A stretch of DNA of 64,000 bases from Hyphomonas sp. (lineage in GTDB: Bacteria; Pseudomonadota; Alphaproteobacteria; Caulobacterales; Hyphomonadaceae). Positions 53,569 through 62,479 of the stretch are shown piece after piece. The position numbers and the translations under genes were made by a program. Each line of letters starts with the position of its first letter. Position 1 is the first letter of the stretch. The notes under the pieces are model-generated. The model was not told where the DNA came from and ran no database searches. It saw only the letters and a program-made list of their open reading frames with translations. Where the stretch lies: the NCBI RefSeq assembly GCF_017792385.1, contig NZ_CP051230.1:3286001-3350000 (forward strand), given 5' to 3'.

Positions 53569-54789
53569 ATGGCGAAAATCAAGGTCAAAAACCCGATCGT
53601 CGAGATGGACGGGGATGAGATGACCCGGATCATCTGGCAGATGATCAAGGACAAGCTGATCCACCCCTATCTCGATGTCGACCTGAAATATTACGACCTG
53701 TCGATCCAGAAGCGCGATGAAACGGATGACCAGATCACCGTCGATGCTGCCAACGCCACCAAGCAGTATGGCGTCGCCGTCAAATGCGCGACCATCACGC
53801 CGGACGAAGCCCGCGTCGAGGAATTCGGCCTGAAGAAGATGTGGCGTTCGCCGAACGGCACGATCCGCAACATTCTGGGCGGCGTCGTGTTCCGCGAGCC
53901 GATCGTGATCTCGAACGTGCCGCGCCTCGTGCCGGGCTGGACCCAGCCGGTGGTTGTTGGCCGTCACGCCTTTGGCGACCAGTACAAGGCGACCGACTTC
54001 CTGGTGCCGGGCAAGGGCAAGCTGACCATGAAATGGGAAGCTTCCGACGGCTCTGACTCCAAGGAATTCGAAGTCTTCGATTTCCCGTCCTCCGGCATTG
54101 CCATGGGCATGTACAATCTGGATGAGTCGATCCGCGACTTCGCCCGCGCCAGCATGAATTACGGCCTGCAGCGCAAATGGCCGGTCTACCTGTCGACCAA
54201 GAACACGATCCTGAAAGCCTATGATGGCCGCTTCAAGGACATCTTCCAGGAAGTGTTCGACAATGAATTCGCCGACAAGTTCGCCGAATTCGGCGGCACT
54301 TATGAGCACCGCCTCATCGACGACATGGTCGCGGCGGCCATGAAATGGTCCGGTGGCTATGTCTGGGCCTGTAAGAACTATGATGGTGACGTCCAGTCCG
54401 ACACGGTCGCCCAAGGTTATGGCTCACTGGGTCTGATGACCTCCGTTCTGATGACGCCGGATGGCAACACGGTGGAAGCCGAAGCCGCACACGGCACGGT
54501 GACGCGTCACTACCGCAACCACCAGAAGGGCGAAGCGACGTCGACCAACTCCATCGCCTCCATGTTCGCCTGGACGCGCGGCCTCGACCATCGTGGCCGT
54601 ATGGACGACACACCGGATGTGCGCGCCTTCGCCCAGAAACTGGAAGAGACCATCATCAAGACGGTCGAAAACGGCCAGATGACGAAGGACCTCGCCCTGC
54701 TCGTCGGACCGGACCAGGAATGGCTGACCACCGAAGGCTTCATCGAAGCCGTGGACAAGAACTTCCAGGAAGCCATGTCCAAATCCTGA
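53569..54789 (+). CDS. icd: NADP-dependent isocitrate dehydrogenase
   Basis: 406-residue homodimeric enzyme of the eukaryote/alphaproteobacterial type (about 405), unlike the 416-residue E. coli form. It decarboxylates isocitrate to 2-oxoglutarate in the TCA cycle, making NADPH. Motifs include NPIVEMDGDEMTR, SPNGTIRNILGG, GRHAFGDQYKATDF and the NADP-site EAAHGTVTRHYR. It is a single-gene unit with its own promoter candidate and terminator. Confidence 0.97.
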   Translation: MAKIKVKNPIVEMDGDEMTRIIWQMIKDKLIHPYLDVDLKYYDLSIQKRDETDDQITVDAANATKQYGVAVKCATITPDEARVEEFGLKKMWRSPNGTIRNILGGVVFREPIVISNVPRLVPGWTQPVVVGRHAFGDQYKATDFLVPGKGKLTMKWEASDGSDSKEFEVFDFPSSGIAMGMYNLDESIRDFARASMNYGLQRKWPVYLSTKNTILKAYDGRFKDIFQEVFDNEFADKFAEFGGTYEHRLIDDMVAAAMKWSGGYVWACKNYDGDVQSDTVAQGYGSLGLMTSVLMTPDGNTVEAEAAHGTVTRHYRNHQKGEATSTNSIASMFAWTRGLDHRGRMDDTPDVRAFAQKLEETIIKTVENGQMTKDLALLVGPDQEWLTTEGFIEAVDKNFQEAMSKS

Positions 54790-54810
54790 GCCAGTCAGGC
54801 CTGAATTCAG

Positions 54811-54841
54811 AAAGCCCCGCAGGAAACTGCGGGGCTTTTTT
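54811..54841 (+). terminator. Intrinsic terminator after icd
   Basis: A 9-bp perfect stem GCCCCGCAG / CTGCGGGGC with loop GAAA is followed by a run of seven T. On the other strand the same stem is followed by TTTCTG, so it may also stop transcription of the minus-strand gmk operon. Confidence 0.92.
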
Positions 54842-54846
54842 CATGG

Positions 54847-54966
54847 TCAGAACAGGTGTTTCGCGACGAACCAGGATCCCCAGACGATCCCGAGCAGCGG
54901 AATCAGCGCCACCAGCCAGATCGGCCGCGCCTTCACATTGCCGAACCCCTCTTTCGGATCGTCCAT
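54847..54966 (-). CDS. Small single-pass membrane protein of 39 residues
   Basis: A short gene starting at ATG 54,966, which overlaps the gmk stop codon (TGATG), the coupling used throughout this window. The product begins MDDPKEGFGNVKARP and then has one hydrophobic segment (IWLVALIPLLGIVWGSWF, about 16-33) with a cytoplasmic charged N-terminus. It fills the space between gmk and the icd terminator and keeps a GC-rich codon pattern. I do not recognise a family. Confidence 0.6.
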   Translation of the reverse strand: MDDPKEGFGNVKARPIWLVALIPLLGIVWGSWFVAKHLF

Positions 54967-55619
54967 CACGCCTCTCCGAGCAGCTGGCGGACATGGTCTT
55001 CAAGATCCAGTTGGCGCAGGCGCTTCAGGCGTTCGGTCAGCAGGATGCGACGCAGGCGCTGATAGGCGATTTCCAGATCGTCATTGACGATCACATAGTC
55101 ATAGCGGCGCCAATGCATGATCTCGCGCTTGGCATCTTCCATGCGGCGCGCAACGATTTCCGGCGTCGATCCCGGACGGGCGGCCAGTCGCTGCTCCAGC
55201 GCGTTGATGCTTGGCGGCAGGATGAAGACCGACACGACATCATTAGGCATCTGGTCATGCAGGGCATCCGCGCCCTGCCAGTCGACGTCGAACAGGACGT
55301 CCTCGCCGGATTCGAGCTTCGCCACCGTATCGGCCTTGGGAGTACCGTAATACTTGTCAAACACGTGGGCCCATTCGAGAAACTCGCGCCGTTCGATCAT
55401 CTCGTGAAACGCGTCCACCGTCCGGAAGTGGTAATCCTTGCCATCGATCTCTCCCGGCCGCGGCGGACGGGTGGTGGCCGATACGGACAGGTTCACATCG
55501 TCGTATTCCTCGATCAGCTTCCTGGCGAGCGTCGTCTTGCCGGCTCCCGACGGGCTGGACAGAACAAGCATGAGCCCGCGGCGATGACCGCTATCCTTCG
55601 GATGTCCGCTATTCGACAT
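54966..55619 (-). CDS. gmk: Guanylate kinase
   Basis: 217-residue enzyme phosphorylating GMP to GDP. The P-loop is SSPSGAGKTTL (about residues 21-31); SVSATTRPPRPGE and FLEWAHVFDKYYGTPK are the GMP-binding and lid regions. It overlaps the yicC 3' end by 11 bases, matching the yicC-gmk order of alphaproteobacteria. Confidence 0.96.
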   Translation of the reverse strand: MSNSGHPKDSGHRRGLMLVLSSPSGAGKTTLARKLIEEYDDVNLSVSATTRPPRPGEIDGKDYHFRTVDAFHEMIERREFLEWAHVFDKYYGTPKADTVAKLESGEDVLFDVDWQGADALHDQMPNDVVSVFILPPSINALEQRLAARPGSTPEIVARRMEDAKREIMHWRRYDYVIVNDDLEIAYQRLRRILLTERLKRLRQLDLEDHVRQLLGEA

Positions 55620-56496
55620 TGGCTGCCTGCTCCTTGAACTGGTCTATGGTTCCTTTGAGGCTGAGTCCGGCATTCGTCAAATCGAGGCTGACAGATTTGG
55701 AGCAGAGCGTGTTGGCTTCCCGGTTCAGTTCCTGGGCCAGAAAGTCCAGCTTCCGGCCAACCGGAGACCCAGTCGCCAGCAAGTCCCGCGCTGAAGCGAA
55801 ATGAGCCTGCAACCGGTCCAGTTCTTCGCGCACATCGGCTTTCGCCGCTGTCAGGGCGAGTTCCGCCGCCAGACGGTCCGGATCAACTTTCTGGTCGGCG
55901 CCGAGCTCGTCGAGCTGTTTCGACAAGCGCGCCTGAAGCAGGCCGGGCTGGCCGGCCGCCAGCGAGATTGCCGATTCAGTCACAGCAGACATCTCGTCCA
56001 CCAATTCACCAAGCATCGCCAACAGCGACTGGCCTTCGGCCCGGCGGGCGGTATCAAGTTGCTCGAGCGCCGCTTCGGCACCTTGTGCAAGCACCGTCAT
56101 GACGGCTTCATCCGCCGCGACATCGCGCAGGCTGGACGAGCCGGTTTCCACAACGCCCTTGATCGACATGAGCGCGGCGATGGCTTCGCCTGACAATGGC
56201 CCGCCAAGAGCCTGCTCCGCTGCCGAGGTGAGAGATTTCAGGAGGGCCTCGTCAATGACCGCGCCGCCCGCCCGCTCACTGAGTTCGATCCGCAGCGACA
56301 CCTGAAGCGAGCCGCGATTGAAGCGGCGCGAGGCGGCGGTCTTGACGGCGCGCTCCAGAGCATCAAAGCCGGGCGGCGTGTTCACACGCACATCCAGCCC
56401 GCGTCCGTTCACGCTCTTGGCCTCCCAGGCCCAGGCGCCCCATTCGGCCTCTCCCGTGACACGGGCAAAACCGGTCATGCCGGATAGCTGACTCAT
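55609..56496 (-). CDS. yicC: YicC family endoribonuclease
   Basis: 295-residue protein with the family N-terminus SGMTGFARV and C-terminal GRKLDFLAQELNREANTLCSKS (in part). E. coli YicC has been shown to cleave RNA with involvement in small-RNA turnover; here the function is by homology. The ATG overlaps the mltG stop (ATGA), and the gene overlaps gmk at its 3' end. Confidence 0.92.
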   Translation of the reverse strand: MSQLSGMTGFARVTGEAEWGAWAWEAKSVNGRGLDVRVNTPPGFDALERAVKTAASRRFNRGSLQVSLRIELSERAGGAVIDEALLKSLTSAAEQALGGPLSGEAIAALMSIKGVVETGSSSLRDVAADEAVMTVLAQGAEAALEQLDTARRAEGQSLLAMLGELVDEMSAVTESAISLAAGQPGLLQARLSKQLDELGADQKVDPDRLAAELALTAAKADVREELDRLQAHFASARDLLATGSPVGRKLDFLAQELNREANTLCSKSVSLDLTNAGLSLKGTIDQFKEQAANVE

Positions 56497-57521
56497 TCCC
56501 CCGACCGCTCCCTCTGGATTTCCTCGCGCTCATACTTTCGATAGGCGGCGACATTTCGATTGTGCTCTGCCAGAGTCCTGGCAAACAGGTGCCCCCCCTT
56601 GCCGTCGGCCACGAAGAAGATGTGTCCGGTTTCATCCGGATTCAGCACCGCTGCAATGGCATCGCGGCCCGGATTGCAGATGGGCGTCTTCGGAAGCCCG
56701 TCAATCTGGTACGTGTTCCAGTCGGTCTTGCGATCGATTTCAGACCGATAGAGGGTCCGCCGCTCGCCGCGCCGATTGTAAAGCGGTTCGCCTTTTGAAA
56801 TGCCGTAAATAATGGTCGGGTCGCTCTCCAGGCGCATTCCCCGTTTCAGGCGCGTCGTGAAAAGGCCGGCGATCTGGGGCCGCTCGCTGGCAATGCCGGT
56901 CTCCTTTTCCACAACGGAGGCCAGAATGATGGCCTCTTCCGGCGTGGAAATCGGCAGGTCCTCGGCGCGCTGCGGCCAGAGTTCATCCAGAACCTTGTCC
57001 TGCGCGTCCTGCATGCGGGTAATCAGGTCGGCCCGGCTCGTGCCCCTCTGGAACAGATAAGTATCCGGCAACAGAGTCCCTTCGGCTACCTCTTCCGTGG
57101 GCAACGCACCTTCCAGCACCGGATCTTCCTCGATGATCTTCAAGAGCTGTGCGGTCGTGCGGCCTTCCGGCAATGTGATCTTGTAGAGGACCGACTTGCC
57201 TTCGATCATGATGTCAATGATGTCGACGATGCTGGCCCGGGGCTCGAGAATGTACTCCCCCGTCTTGATGGCGAGTTCGCTTCCATCCAGACGGGCTTTC
57301 AAGCGGACGAGGCGGTCATCGGTGACAAGCCCGTCCTGTTCGAGCCGCGCCGCCACGCTGGTCAGGGTTTCCCCCGGCTGGACGGCGAAGACGACCTGGC
57401 CAGTCGACGGGCCGGGCTTGGAAATCTCGTTCTGGAACCAGAGCCAGCCACCGCCAAGCGCGATGCCCCCGAGGAACAGGAGCAATACCAGCAATGAGAG
57501 CAGGCCTTTGATGAATTTCAT
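56493..57521 (-). CDS. mltG: Endolytic peptidoglycan transglycosylase MltG
   Basis: 342 residues: an N-terminal membrane helix (about 5-28), then a LysM-like region (VQPGETLTSVAARL) and the YceG-like lytic domain. The catalytic glutamate lies in ASVVEKETG (about residue 219), followed by SDPTIIYGI and GLPKTPICNPG. It cuts nascent glycan strands in the periplasm. It follows fabF by 62 bases, a frequent association (fabF-mltG) in alphaproteobacteria. Confidence 0.95.
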   Translation of the reverse strand: MKFIKGLLSLLVLLLFLGGIALGGGWLWFQNEISKPGPSTGQVVFAVQPGETLTSVAARLEQDGLVTDDRLVRLKARLDGSELAIKTGEYILEPRASIVDIIDIMIEGKSVLYKITLPEGRTTAQLLKIIEEDPVLEGALPTEEVAEGTLLPDTYLFQRGTSRADLITRMQDAQDKVLDELWPQRAEDLPISTPEEAIILASVVEKETGIASERPQIAGLFTTRLKRGMRLESDPTIIYGISKGEPLYNRRGERRTLYRSEIDRKTDWNTYQIDGLPKTPICNPGRDAIAAVLNPDETGHIFFVADGKGGHLFARTLAEHNRNVAAYRKYEREEIQRERSGE

Positions 57522-57583
57522 GCACGCCTCGCGAATCCTGACTGTGCCAGCCTATATGCCAACCCCAGCCCGGAGAAACAGGC

Positions 57584-58870
57584 TTACTGAATTTCCTTGA
57601 GCACCAGCGACGCGTTCGTGCCACCGAAGCCGAAACTGTTTGTCATGGCCGCCCGCACGCGCCCCTTCTTCGCCTTGTGTGGGACAAGGTCGAGAACGGT
57701 CTCGAAGCTCGGATTGTCGAGGTTCAGCGTCGGCGGCATCACCTGGTCGCGAATGGCCAGCGCACAGAAGGCGGTCTCGATCGCGCCAGCGGCGCCCAGA
57801 AGGTGCCCGACGGCCGACTTGGTCGACGACATGGACATGTTCTTCGCGTGATCGCCAAAGGCGCGCTCAACCGCGCCGGCTTCGCCCTCGTCCCCTTTTG
57901 GAGTCGACGTGCCGTGTGCGTTCACATAGTCGATCTCGGTCGGGTCGATGGCCGAATTCTTGAGCGCCATCTTCATGGCACGATAGCCACCCTCGGCGCC
58001 TTCGGCCGGGGCCGTGATGTGATAGGCGTCGCCCGTCAGGCCATAGCCGGCGACTTCCGCATAGATTTTTGCGCCACGCGCCTTGGCATGCTCGTACTCT
58101 TCGAGCACCACAACAGCCGCCCCTTCTCCCATGACGAAACCATCGCGGTCCTTGTCATAGGGACGGGACGCCTTTTCCGGCGTGTCGTTGAAATTGGTCG
58201 ACATGGCCTTCGCGGCGCAGAAGCCCGCAATGCCGATGCGGCCGATGACGGCCTCGGCGCCGCCAGCCACCATGACATCCGCATCCCCGTATTTGATGAG
58301 ACGCGCGGAGTCGCCGATGGCGTGGGCGCCAGTTGCACAGGCCGTGACTACGGAATGGTTCGGGCCCTTGAATTTGTGGCGGATCGACACCTGGCCGGAC
58401 GCCAGATTGATCAGCGCAGAGGGGATGAAGAACGGGCTCACCTTGCGCGGCCCGTTCTCGTGAAGTGTGATCGCCGTGCTGTAGATCGATTCCAGGCCAC
58501 CAATGCCGGAGCCGATCAGGACGCCTGTGCGCTCCTGGCCCTCATCATCTTCGGGCTTCCAGGCTGCATCCTCGACGGCCTCGTCGGCCGCAGCGATCGC
58601 ATAGAGAATGAATTCATCGATCCGGCGCAGCTCCTTCGGAGACAGATACTTGCCCGGGTCGAATGCGTCGGGATCTCCCTCGCCGCCGCCGCGGCCTGTT
58701 ACCCACGGAACCTGAAACGCGATCTTGCAGGGCATGTCCTCGGGATCGAACGTATCGATACGTCCTGCCCCTGACTTGCCTGCAATGAGGCGCTCCCAGG
58801 TTGCCTCACGGCCCGAAGCCAAGGGTGAGACAATCCCGATTCCGGTAATAACAACGCGGCGATCTGACAT
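57584..58870 (-). CDS. fabF: 3-oxoacyl-[acyl-carrier-protein] synthase II
   Basis: 428-residue condensing enzyme of type II fatty acid synthesis. The catalytic Cys178 is in VVTACATGAHAIGD, and the two histidines are in NAHGTSTPKGD and STKSAVGHLLGAAGA. The cluster fabD-fabG-acpP-fabF gives a near-complete elongation set, lacking the dehydratase and enoyl reductase. It begins 15 bases after acpP. Confidence 0.97.
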   Translation of the reverse strand: MSDRRVVITGIGIVSPLASGREATWERLIAGKSGAGRIDTFDPEDMPCKIAFQVPWVTGRGGGEGDPDAFDPGKYLSPKELRRIDEFILYAIAAADEAVEDAAWKPEDDEGQERTGVLIGSGIGGLESIYSTAITLHENGPRKVSPFFIPSALINLASGQVSIRHKFKGPNHSVVTACATGAHAIGDSARLIKYGDADVMVAGGAEAVIGRIGIAGFCAAKAMSTNFNDTPEKASRPYDKDRDGFVMGEGAAVVVLEEYEHAKARGAKIYAEVAGYGLTGDAYHITAPAEGAEGGYRAMKMALKNSAIDPTEIDYVNAHGTSTPKGDEGEAGAVERAFGDHAKNMSMSSTKSAVGHLLGAAGAIETAFCALAIRDQVMPPTLNLDNPSFETVLDLVPHKAKKGRVRAAMTNSFGFGGTNASLVLKEIQ

Positions 58871-58885
58871 GGAAATCCTGAAATC

Positions 58886-59119
58886 TTAGATGTGTGCCTT
58901 GATGTGCGTTACCGCATCACCAACCGTGCGGATTGATTCCTGCACGTCATCCGGGATCTCGATGTTGAACTCTTCCTCGAAGGCCATGACCAGTTCGACC
59001 AGGTCCAGCGAGTCAGCGCCCAGATCATCAATGAAGCTTGCGCTCTCGACGACCTTGTCACCATCCACGTCGAGATTATCGACAACAATTTTTTTAACGC
59101 GTTCTAGAACGTCAGACAT
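58886..59119 (-). CDS. acpP: Acyl carrier protein
   Basis: 77-residue acidic four-helix protein. Ser37 in DLGADSLDLVELVMAFE is the 4'-phosphopantetheine attachment site. The 113-base gap to fabG contains a short inverted repeat (ACTTGG and CCAAGT) and possibly a separate promoter, as expected for an abundant protein. Confidence 0.98.
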   Translation of the reverse strand: MSDVLERVKKIVVDNLDVDGDKVVESASFIDDLGADSLDLVELVMAFEEEFNIEIPDDVQESIRTVGDAVTHIKAHI

Positions 59120-59233
59120 GAGTACCTCTCTGAAAATGCCTGAGGACTGGCCCAGATTCGAACCATTGTGTTGCGCCTAGCATACACTTGGGACGAGCGC
59201 CAAGTCCTATGAGTGGGGCTTGCTGTAGTGAAA

Positions 59234-59971
59234 TCAGATCATCGCCATGCCGCCATTCACGTGGATTGTCTGTCCAGTGACGTAGGCGGCCTGATCTGAA
59301 GCGAGATAAACGGCCGCGGCGGCAATGTCCGCGCCCTGGCCGAGCCGGCCGGCCGGAATTTGGCCGAGAAGCGCCTCTTTCTGCTTGTCCGGCAACACGT
59401 CCGTCATCGGGGATTCAATGAATCCGGGGGCGATCGTGTTGGCCGTGATACCGCGGCTGGCGACTTCCTGCGCCAGGGATTTGGTGAATCCGATCATGCC
59501 GGCCTTGGAGGCGCAATAGTTGGATTGTCCGGGATTTCCGGTCACGCCAACAATCGACGTGATGCCGATGATCCGCCCGTGACGACGCTTCATCATGCCC
59601 CGGACACAGCTTTTCGTGAGACGGAAATAGCTGCCCAGATTGACCGACAGAACATCGTTCCAGTCGTCATCCTTCATCTGCATCAACAGCTTGTCGCGTG
59701 TGATGCCGGCATTTGCCACGAGAATGTCGAGCGGACCCATCGCCTCTTCCGTGCGACCCACAAGTCCGTCGACCGACTCTGCGTCGGACAGATTGCACGG
59801 CACGATGGCGGATTCGCCTTTCAGGGTGCCTGCGACCTCTTCTAGAACGTTTTCGCGCGTCCCGGAGAGCGCCACCTTGGCCCCGGCTTCGGACAGGGCC
59901 TGCGCGATGGCTCGGCCGATTCCACCGGATGCTCCGGTGACGAGGGCCGTACGGCCGGTCAGGTCAAACAT
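59234..59971 (-). CDS. fabG: 3-oxoacyl-[acyl-carrier-protein] reductase
   Basis: 245-residue short-chain dehydrogenase. The NADPH motif is TGASGGIGRAIA and the active site is Tyr-x-x-x-Lys in SNYCASKAG, with the preceding catalytic Ser in GITSIVG. It reduces beta-ketoacyl-ACP in each elongation round. It starts 6 bases after fabD. Confidence 0.97.
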   Translation of the reverse strand: MFDLTGRTALVTGASGGIGRAIAQALSEAGAKVALSGTRENVLEEVAGTLKGESAIVPCNLSDAESVDGLVGRTEEAMGPLDILVANAGITRDKLLMQMKDDDWNDVLSVNLGSYFRLTKSCVRGMMKRRHGRIIGITSIVGVTGNPGQSNYCASKAGMIGFTKSLAQEVASRGITANTIAPGFIESPMTDVLPDKQKEALLGQIPAGRLGQGADIAAAAVYLASDQAAYVTGQTIHVNGGMAMI

Positions 59972-59977
59972 TGTGGC

Positions 59978-60928
59978 TTATCCCTTCATTGCTTCTGCAA
60001 AGGCTGCCAGATCCTCTGGCGTGCCCAGCGTGAATCCGTTCAGCGACTTCTCTATGCGGCGTTGCATAACCGTCAGCACTTTTCCATTGCCTGCTTCGCC
60101 CGTGGCTTCAACTCCCTGAGCCACCATGAATTGCACACTCTCGGTCCAGCGCACCCGGCCCGTCACCTGCGCGACAAGGTTTTTCCGGATGGTTTCAGGG
60201 TCTGTGACAGCGCTGGCCGACACGTTGGCGACCAGTTCGGTCGACGGCGCGGAGATCGTCACATCCGCAAGCGCTTCTGCCATGGCGTCCGCGGCCGGCT
60301 GCATCAGCGAACAGTGGAACGGCGCAGACACGTTGAGCAGCATGGCCTTCTTGACGCCATTGTCCTTGGCGTGGGCGCAGGCGGCCTCCACGGCATCCTT
60401 GCGGCCGGAGATCACCAATTGCCCCGGCGCATTGTCATTGGCGATGTCGCAGGCGCCGCCCGTCTCGCGACCGGCTGCACAGGCTGCTTCAGCCTGATCG
60501 ATATCTGCTCCGAGAAGGGCCGCCATGGCCCCTTCGCCCGGCTGCACGGCCGCCTGCATGGCATTGCCGCGGATGCGCAGCAATCTCGCCGTATCGGACA
60601 GACCGATCGCCCCGGCGGCTGCCAGCGCGGAATATTCGCCGAGCGAGTGTCCGGCCACATAGGCGGCATCCTTTGCGGACAGGCCGAATTCTGCCTCCAG
60701 AGCACGGGCAGCGGCAACGCTGTGCGCCATCAGGGCCGGCTGTGTGTTGGCCGTCAGCGTCAGATCCTCGATGTCACCCGACCACATCAGGCCAGACAGG
60801 TCCTGGCCAAGAGCCTCATCGACCTCCGCGAAGACGTCGCGGGCCGACGGGAATGCGTCGGCGAGCGACTTTCCCATTCCGATTTCCTGGCTCCCTTGCC
60901 CAGGAAAGATCAGCGCAAATTTTGTCAT
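59978..60928 (-). CDS. fabD: Malonyl-CoA:acyl carrier protein transacylase
   Basis: 316 residues from ATG 60,928 (MTKFALIFPGQGSQEIGMG). The nucleophile Ser lies in GHSLGEYSA and the catalytic His in SAPFHCSLM. The open frame continues upstream to 61,036, but GGAG 9 bases before ATG 60,928 and the conserved FPGQGSQ start support this choice. It is the first gene of the minus operon ending at the small membrane protein. Confidence 0.96.
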   Translation of the reverse strand: MTKFALIFPGQGSQEIGMGKSLADAFPSARDVFAEVDEALGQDLSGLMWSGDIEDLTLTANTQPALMAHSVAAARALEAEFGLSAKDAAYVAGHSLGEYSALAAAGAIGLSDTARLLRIRGNAMQAAVQPGEGAMAALLGADIDQAEAACAAGRETGGACDIANDNAPGQLVISGRKDAVEAACAHAKDNGVKKAMLLNVSAPFHCSLMQPAADAMAEALADVTISAPSTELVANVSASAVTDPETIRKNLVAQVTGRVRWTESVQFMVAQGVEATGEAGNGKVLTVMQRRIEKSLNGFTLGTPEDLAAFAEAMKG

Positions 60929-60979
60929 GTTTCTTATCTCCGAATTGCGCCCGTGGTTAAAGGCGACCGCGAATGTAAG

Positions 60980-60989
60980 CAAGCGCTTG
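60980..60989. promoter_or_regulatory. Palindrome at the fabD promoter region
   Basis: CAAGCGCTTG is a perfect 10-base palindrome. On the minus strand it overlaps a TTGCTT -35-like box followed after 17 bases by TAACCA. It may be part of the fabD control region; no regulator can be assigned. Confidence 0.3.
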
Positions 60990-61136
60990 AAAAACAGGCC
61001 CAAATGCGCTTTACACCCGCCTTCACTCGCAGCCATGCGGCCCTTGGTAATCTGGAATGAGCCAGGTGAAGAGGGGCCATCGCTGGACAGTTTCCCGCTG
61101 CCCGGCGCCGCATGACTCTACTATGGGACTGAAAAC

Positions 61137-61475
61137 ATGGCTTTTTATGAGCATGTCGTGATCACACGACCTGACATTTCGCCTGCTCAAGTCGAGACAT
61201 TTGTCGAAGAACTGAGCGGCTTCCTCAAAGAAAAGGGCGCGAAAGTCGGCAAGACCGAATACTGGGGTCTGCGCAATCTCGCCTATCCGATCAAGAAACA
61301 GCGCAAGGGGCACTATTCCCTGCTGAACATCGACGGCCCGGCCGATGCAGTGCACGAGCTTGAGCGCCGCCTGCGCATTTCCGACGATGTCATGCGTTAC
61401 ATGACGATCCGCGTTGAAGAGCTGAGCGACGAACCGTCGCCCGTGCTCTCCCGCAAAGACCGTCGCCGCGACTAG
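61137..61475 (+). CDS. rpsF: 30S ribosomal protein S6
   Basis: 112-residue S6 with the typical start MAFYEHVVITRPDIS, the EYWGLRNLAYPIKKQRKGHYSLLNI region (in part) and a basic C-terminal tail (SRKDRRRD). It heads rpsF-rpsR-rplI, divergent from fabD. The -10-like TACTAT at 61,119-61,124 lies close before the ATG, implying a very short leader if used. Confidence 0.97.
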   Translation: MAFYEHVVITRPDISPAQVETFVEELSGFLKEKGAKVGKTEYWGLRNLAYPIKKQRKGHYSLLNIDGPADAVHELERRLRISDDVMRYMTIRVEELSDEPSPVLSRKDRRRD

Positions 61476-61490
61476 GGAAGGACACTCGAA

Positions 61491-61748
61491 ATGGCTCAGA
61501 AACTGAACATCACGAACATCCCTGCCCGTCGTCCGTTCGGACGTCGCCGCAAGGTCGACCCGTTCACCGGTCAGAACGCACAGGTGATCGACTACAAGGA
61601 CGTGAAACTGCTGCAGCGCTACATCTCTGAAAAAGGGAAAATCGTGCCAAGCCGCATCACGGCCGTGAACCTCAAGAACCAGCGCAAGCTTGCCCAGGCG
61701 ATCAAACGCGCCCGCATGCTGGCCCTGCTTCCGTTCGAAGTGAAGTAA
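61491..61748 (+). CDS. rpsR: 30S ribosomal protein S18
   Basis: 85-residue S18, partner of S6 in the 30S platform, with RRPFGRRRKVDPFTG, the conserved DYKDVKLLQRYISEKGKI (in part) and SRITAVNLKNQRKLAQAIKRARMLALLPF (in part). It lies 15 bases after rpsF and 12 before rplI. Confidence 0.98.
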   Translation: MAQKLNITNIPARRPFGRRRKVDPFTGQNAQVIDYKDVKLLQRYISEKGKIVPSRITAVNLKNQRKLAQAIKRARMLALLPFEVK

Positions 61749-61760
61749 GGAGACCCGAAC

Positions 61761-62348
61761 ATGCAAGTCATCCTGCTTGAACGCATCGAACGCCTCGGCA
61801 AGATCGGGGACGAAGTGAAGGTGAGGAACGGGTTCGCCCGGAACTTCCTGATCCCGCAAGGCAAGGCCCTGCTGGCAAATGACCGCAACCGTGCCCGGTT
61901 CGAAGCCGAGCGCGACGCGATCGAAGCCCGCAATGCCGAAGCCCGCGCGAAGGCCGAAGCCGAAGCCTCGAAACTCGAAGGCGCTGTCTTCACCCTGATC
62001 CGCCAGGCTGGCGACACCGGCCAGCTTTACGGATCGGTGACCGCTCGCGACGTGGCAGACGCCGCTGAAGCAGCCGGTCACTCCGTGCCGCGGTCCGGCG
62101 TGCGTCTGGACAAGCCGATCAAGGCGATCGGCATGTACGACGTCTCGATCCGCCTGCACGCGGAAGTCGCTGTCACCATTCAGGCCAACGTGGCCCGGTC
62201 GGCCGACGAAGCCGAACGCCAGGCCAAGGGCGAGGACATTGTCGCCTCGCTGCAGGCGGCAAACCAGGAACTGGCCCAGGAACAGGCCGGCGAACTCGCT
62301 GAAGCCGCTGCAGAGCGCGCCGAAGCCGGTGGTGAAGACGAAGAATAG
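61761..62348 (+). CDS. rplI: 50S ribosomal protein L9
   Basis: 195-residue L9: the N-terminal domain with MQVILLERIERLGKIGDEV and VRNGFARNFLIPQGKALLA, a long connecting helix rich in Glu/Ala/Arg, and the C-terminal domain (GSVTARDVADA). The C-terminus extends some 45 residues beyond E. coli L9 (149) with an Ala/Glu-rich tail, common in alphaproteobacteria. Confidence 0.97.
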   Translation: MQVILLERIERLGKIGDEVKVRNGFARNFLIPQGKALLANDRNRARFEAERDAIEARNAEARAKAEAEASKLEGAVFTLIRQAGDTGQLYGSVTARDVADAAEAAGHSVPRSGVRLDKPIKAIGMYDVSIRLHAEVAVTIQANVARSADEAERQAKGEDIVASLQAANQELAQEQAGELAEAAAERAEAGGEDEE

Positions 62349-62368
62349 TCTTCCGCCATCTCGACAAG

Positions 62369-62401
62369 AGGCCGCAGCTTTTCACAGCTGCGGCCTTTTT
62401 T
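62369..62401 (+). terminator. Intrinsic terminator after rplI
   Basis: A perfect 10-bp stem GGCCGCAGCT / AGCTGCGGCC with loop TTTCAC, followed by a run of six T. It ends rpsF-rpsR-rplI and separates it from dnaB, which then needs its own promoter in 62,402-62,479. Confidence 0.93.
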
Positions 62402-62479
62402 GTGGACGGGCTGTGAATAGCGCAGCTGCCAGCGCAACAAGCCGGTGAATTCCCCCTTCAGGTGAGGTAAAAGAATCGG

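Noticed and set aside
59145..59209. tRNA-like stretch in the acpP leader (GGTTCGAATC with GGACT/AGTCC ends on the minus strand)
   Set aside because: Only 64 bases separate the ends, the T-stem does not pair, and no anticodon arm forms; probably chance.
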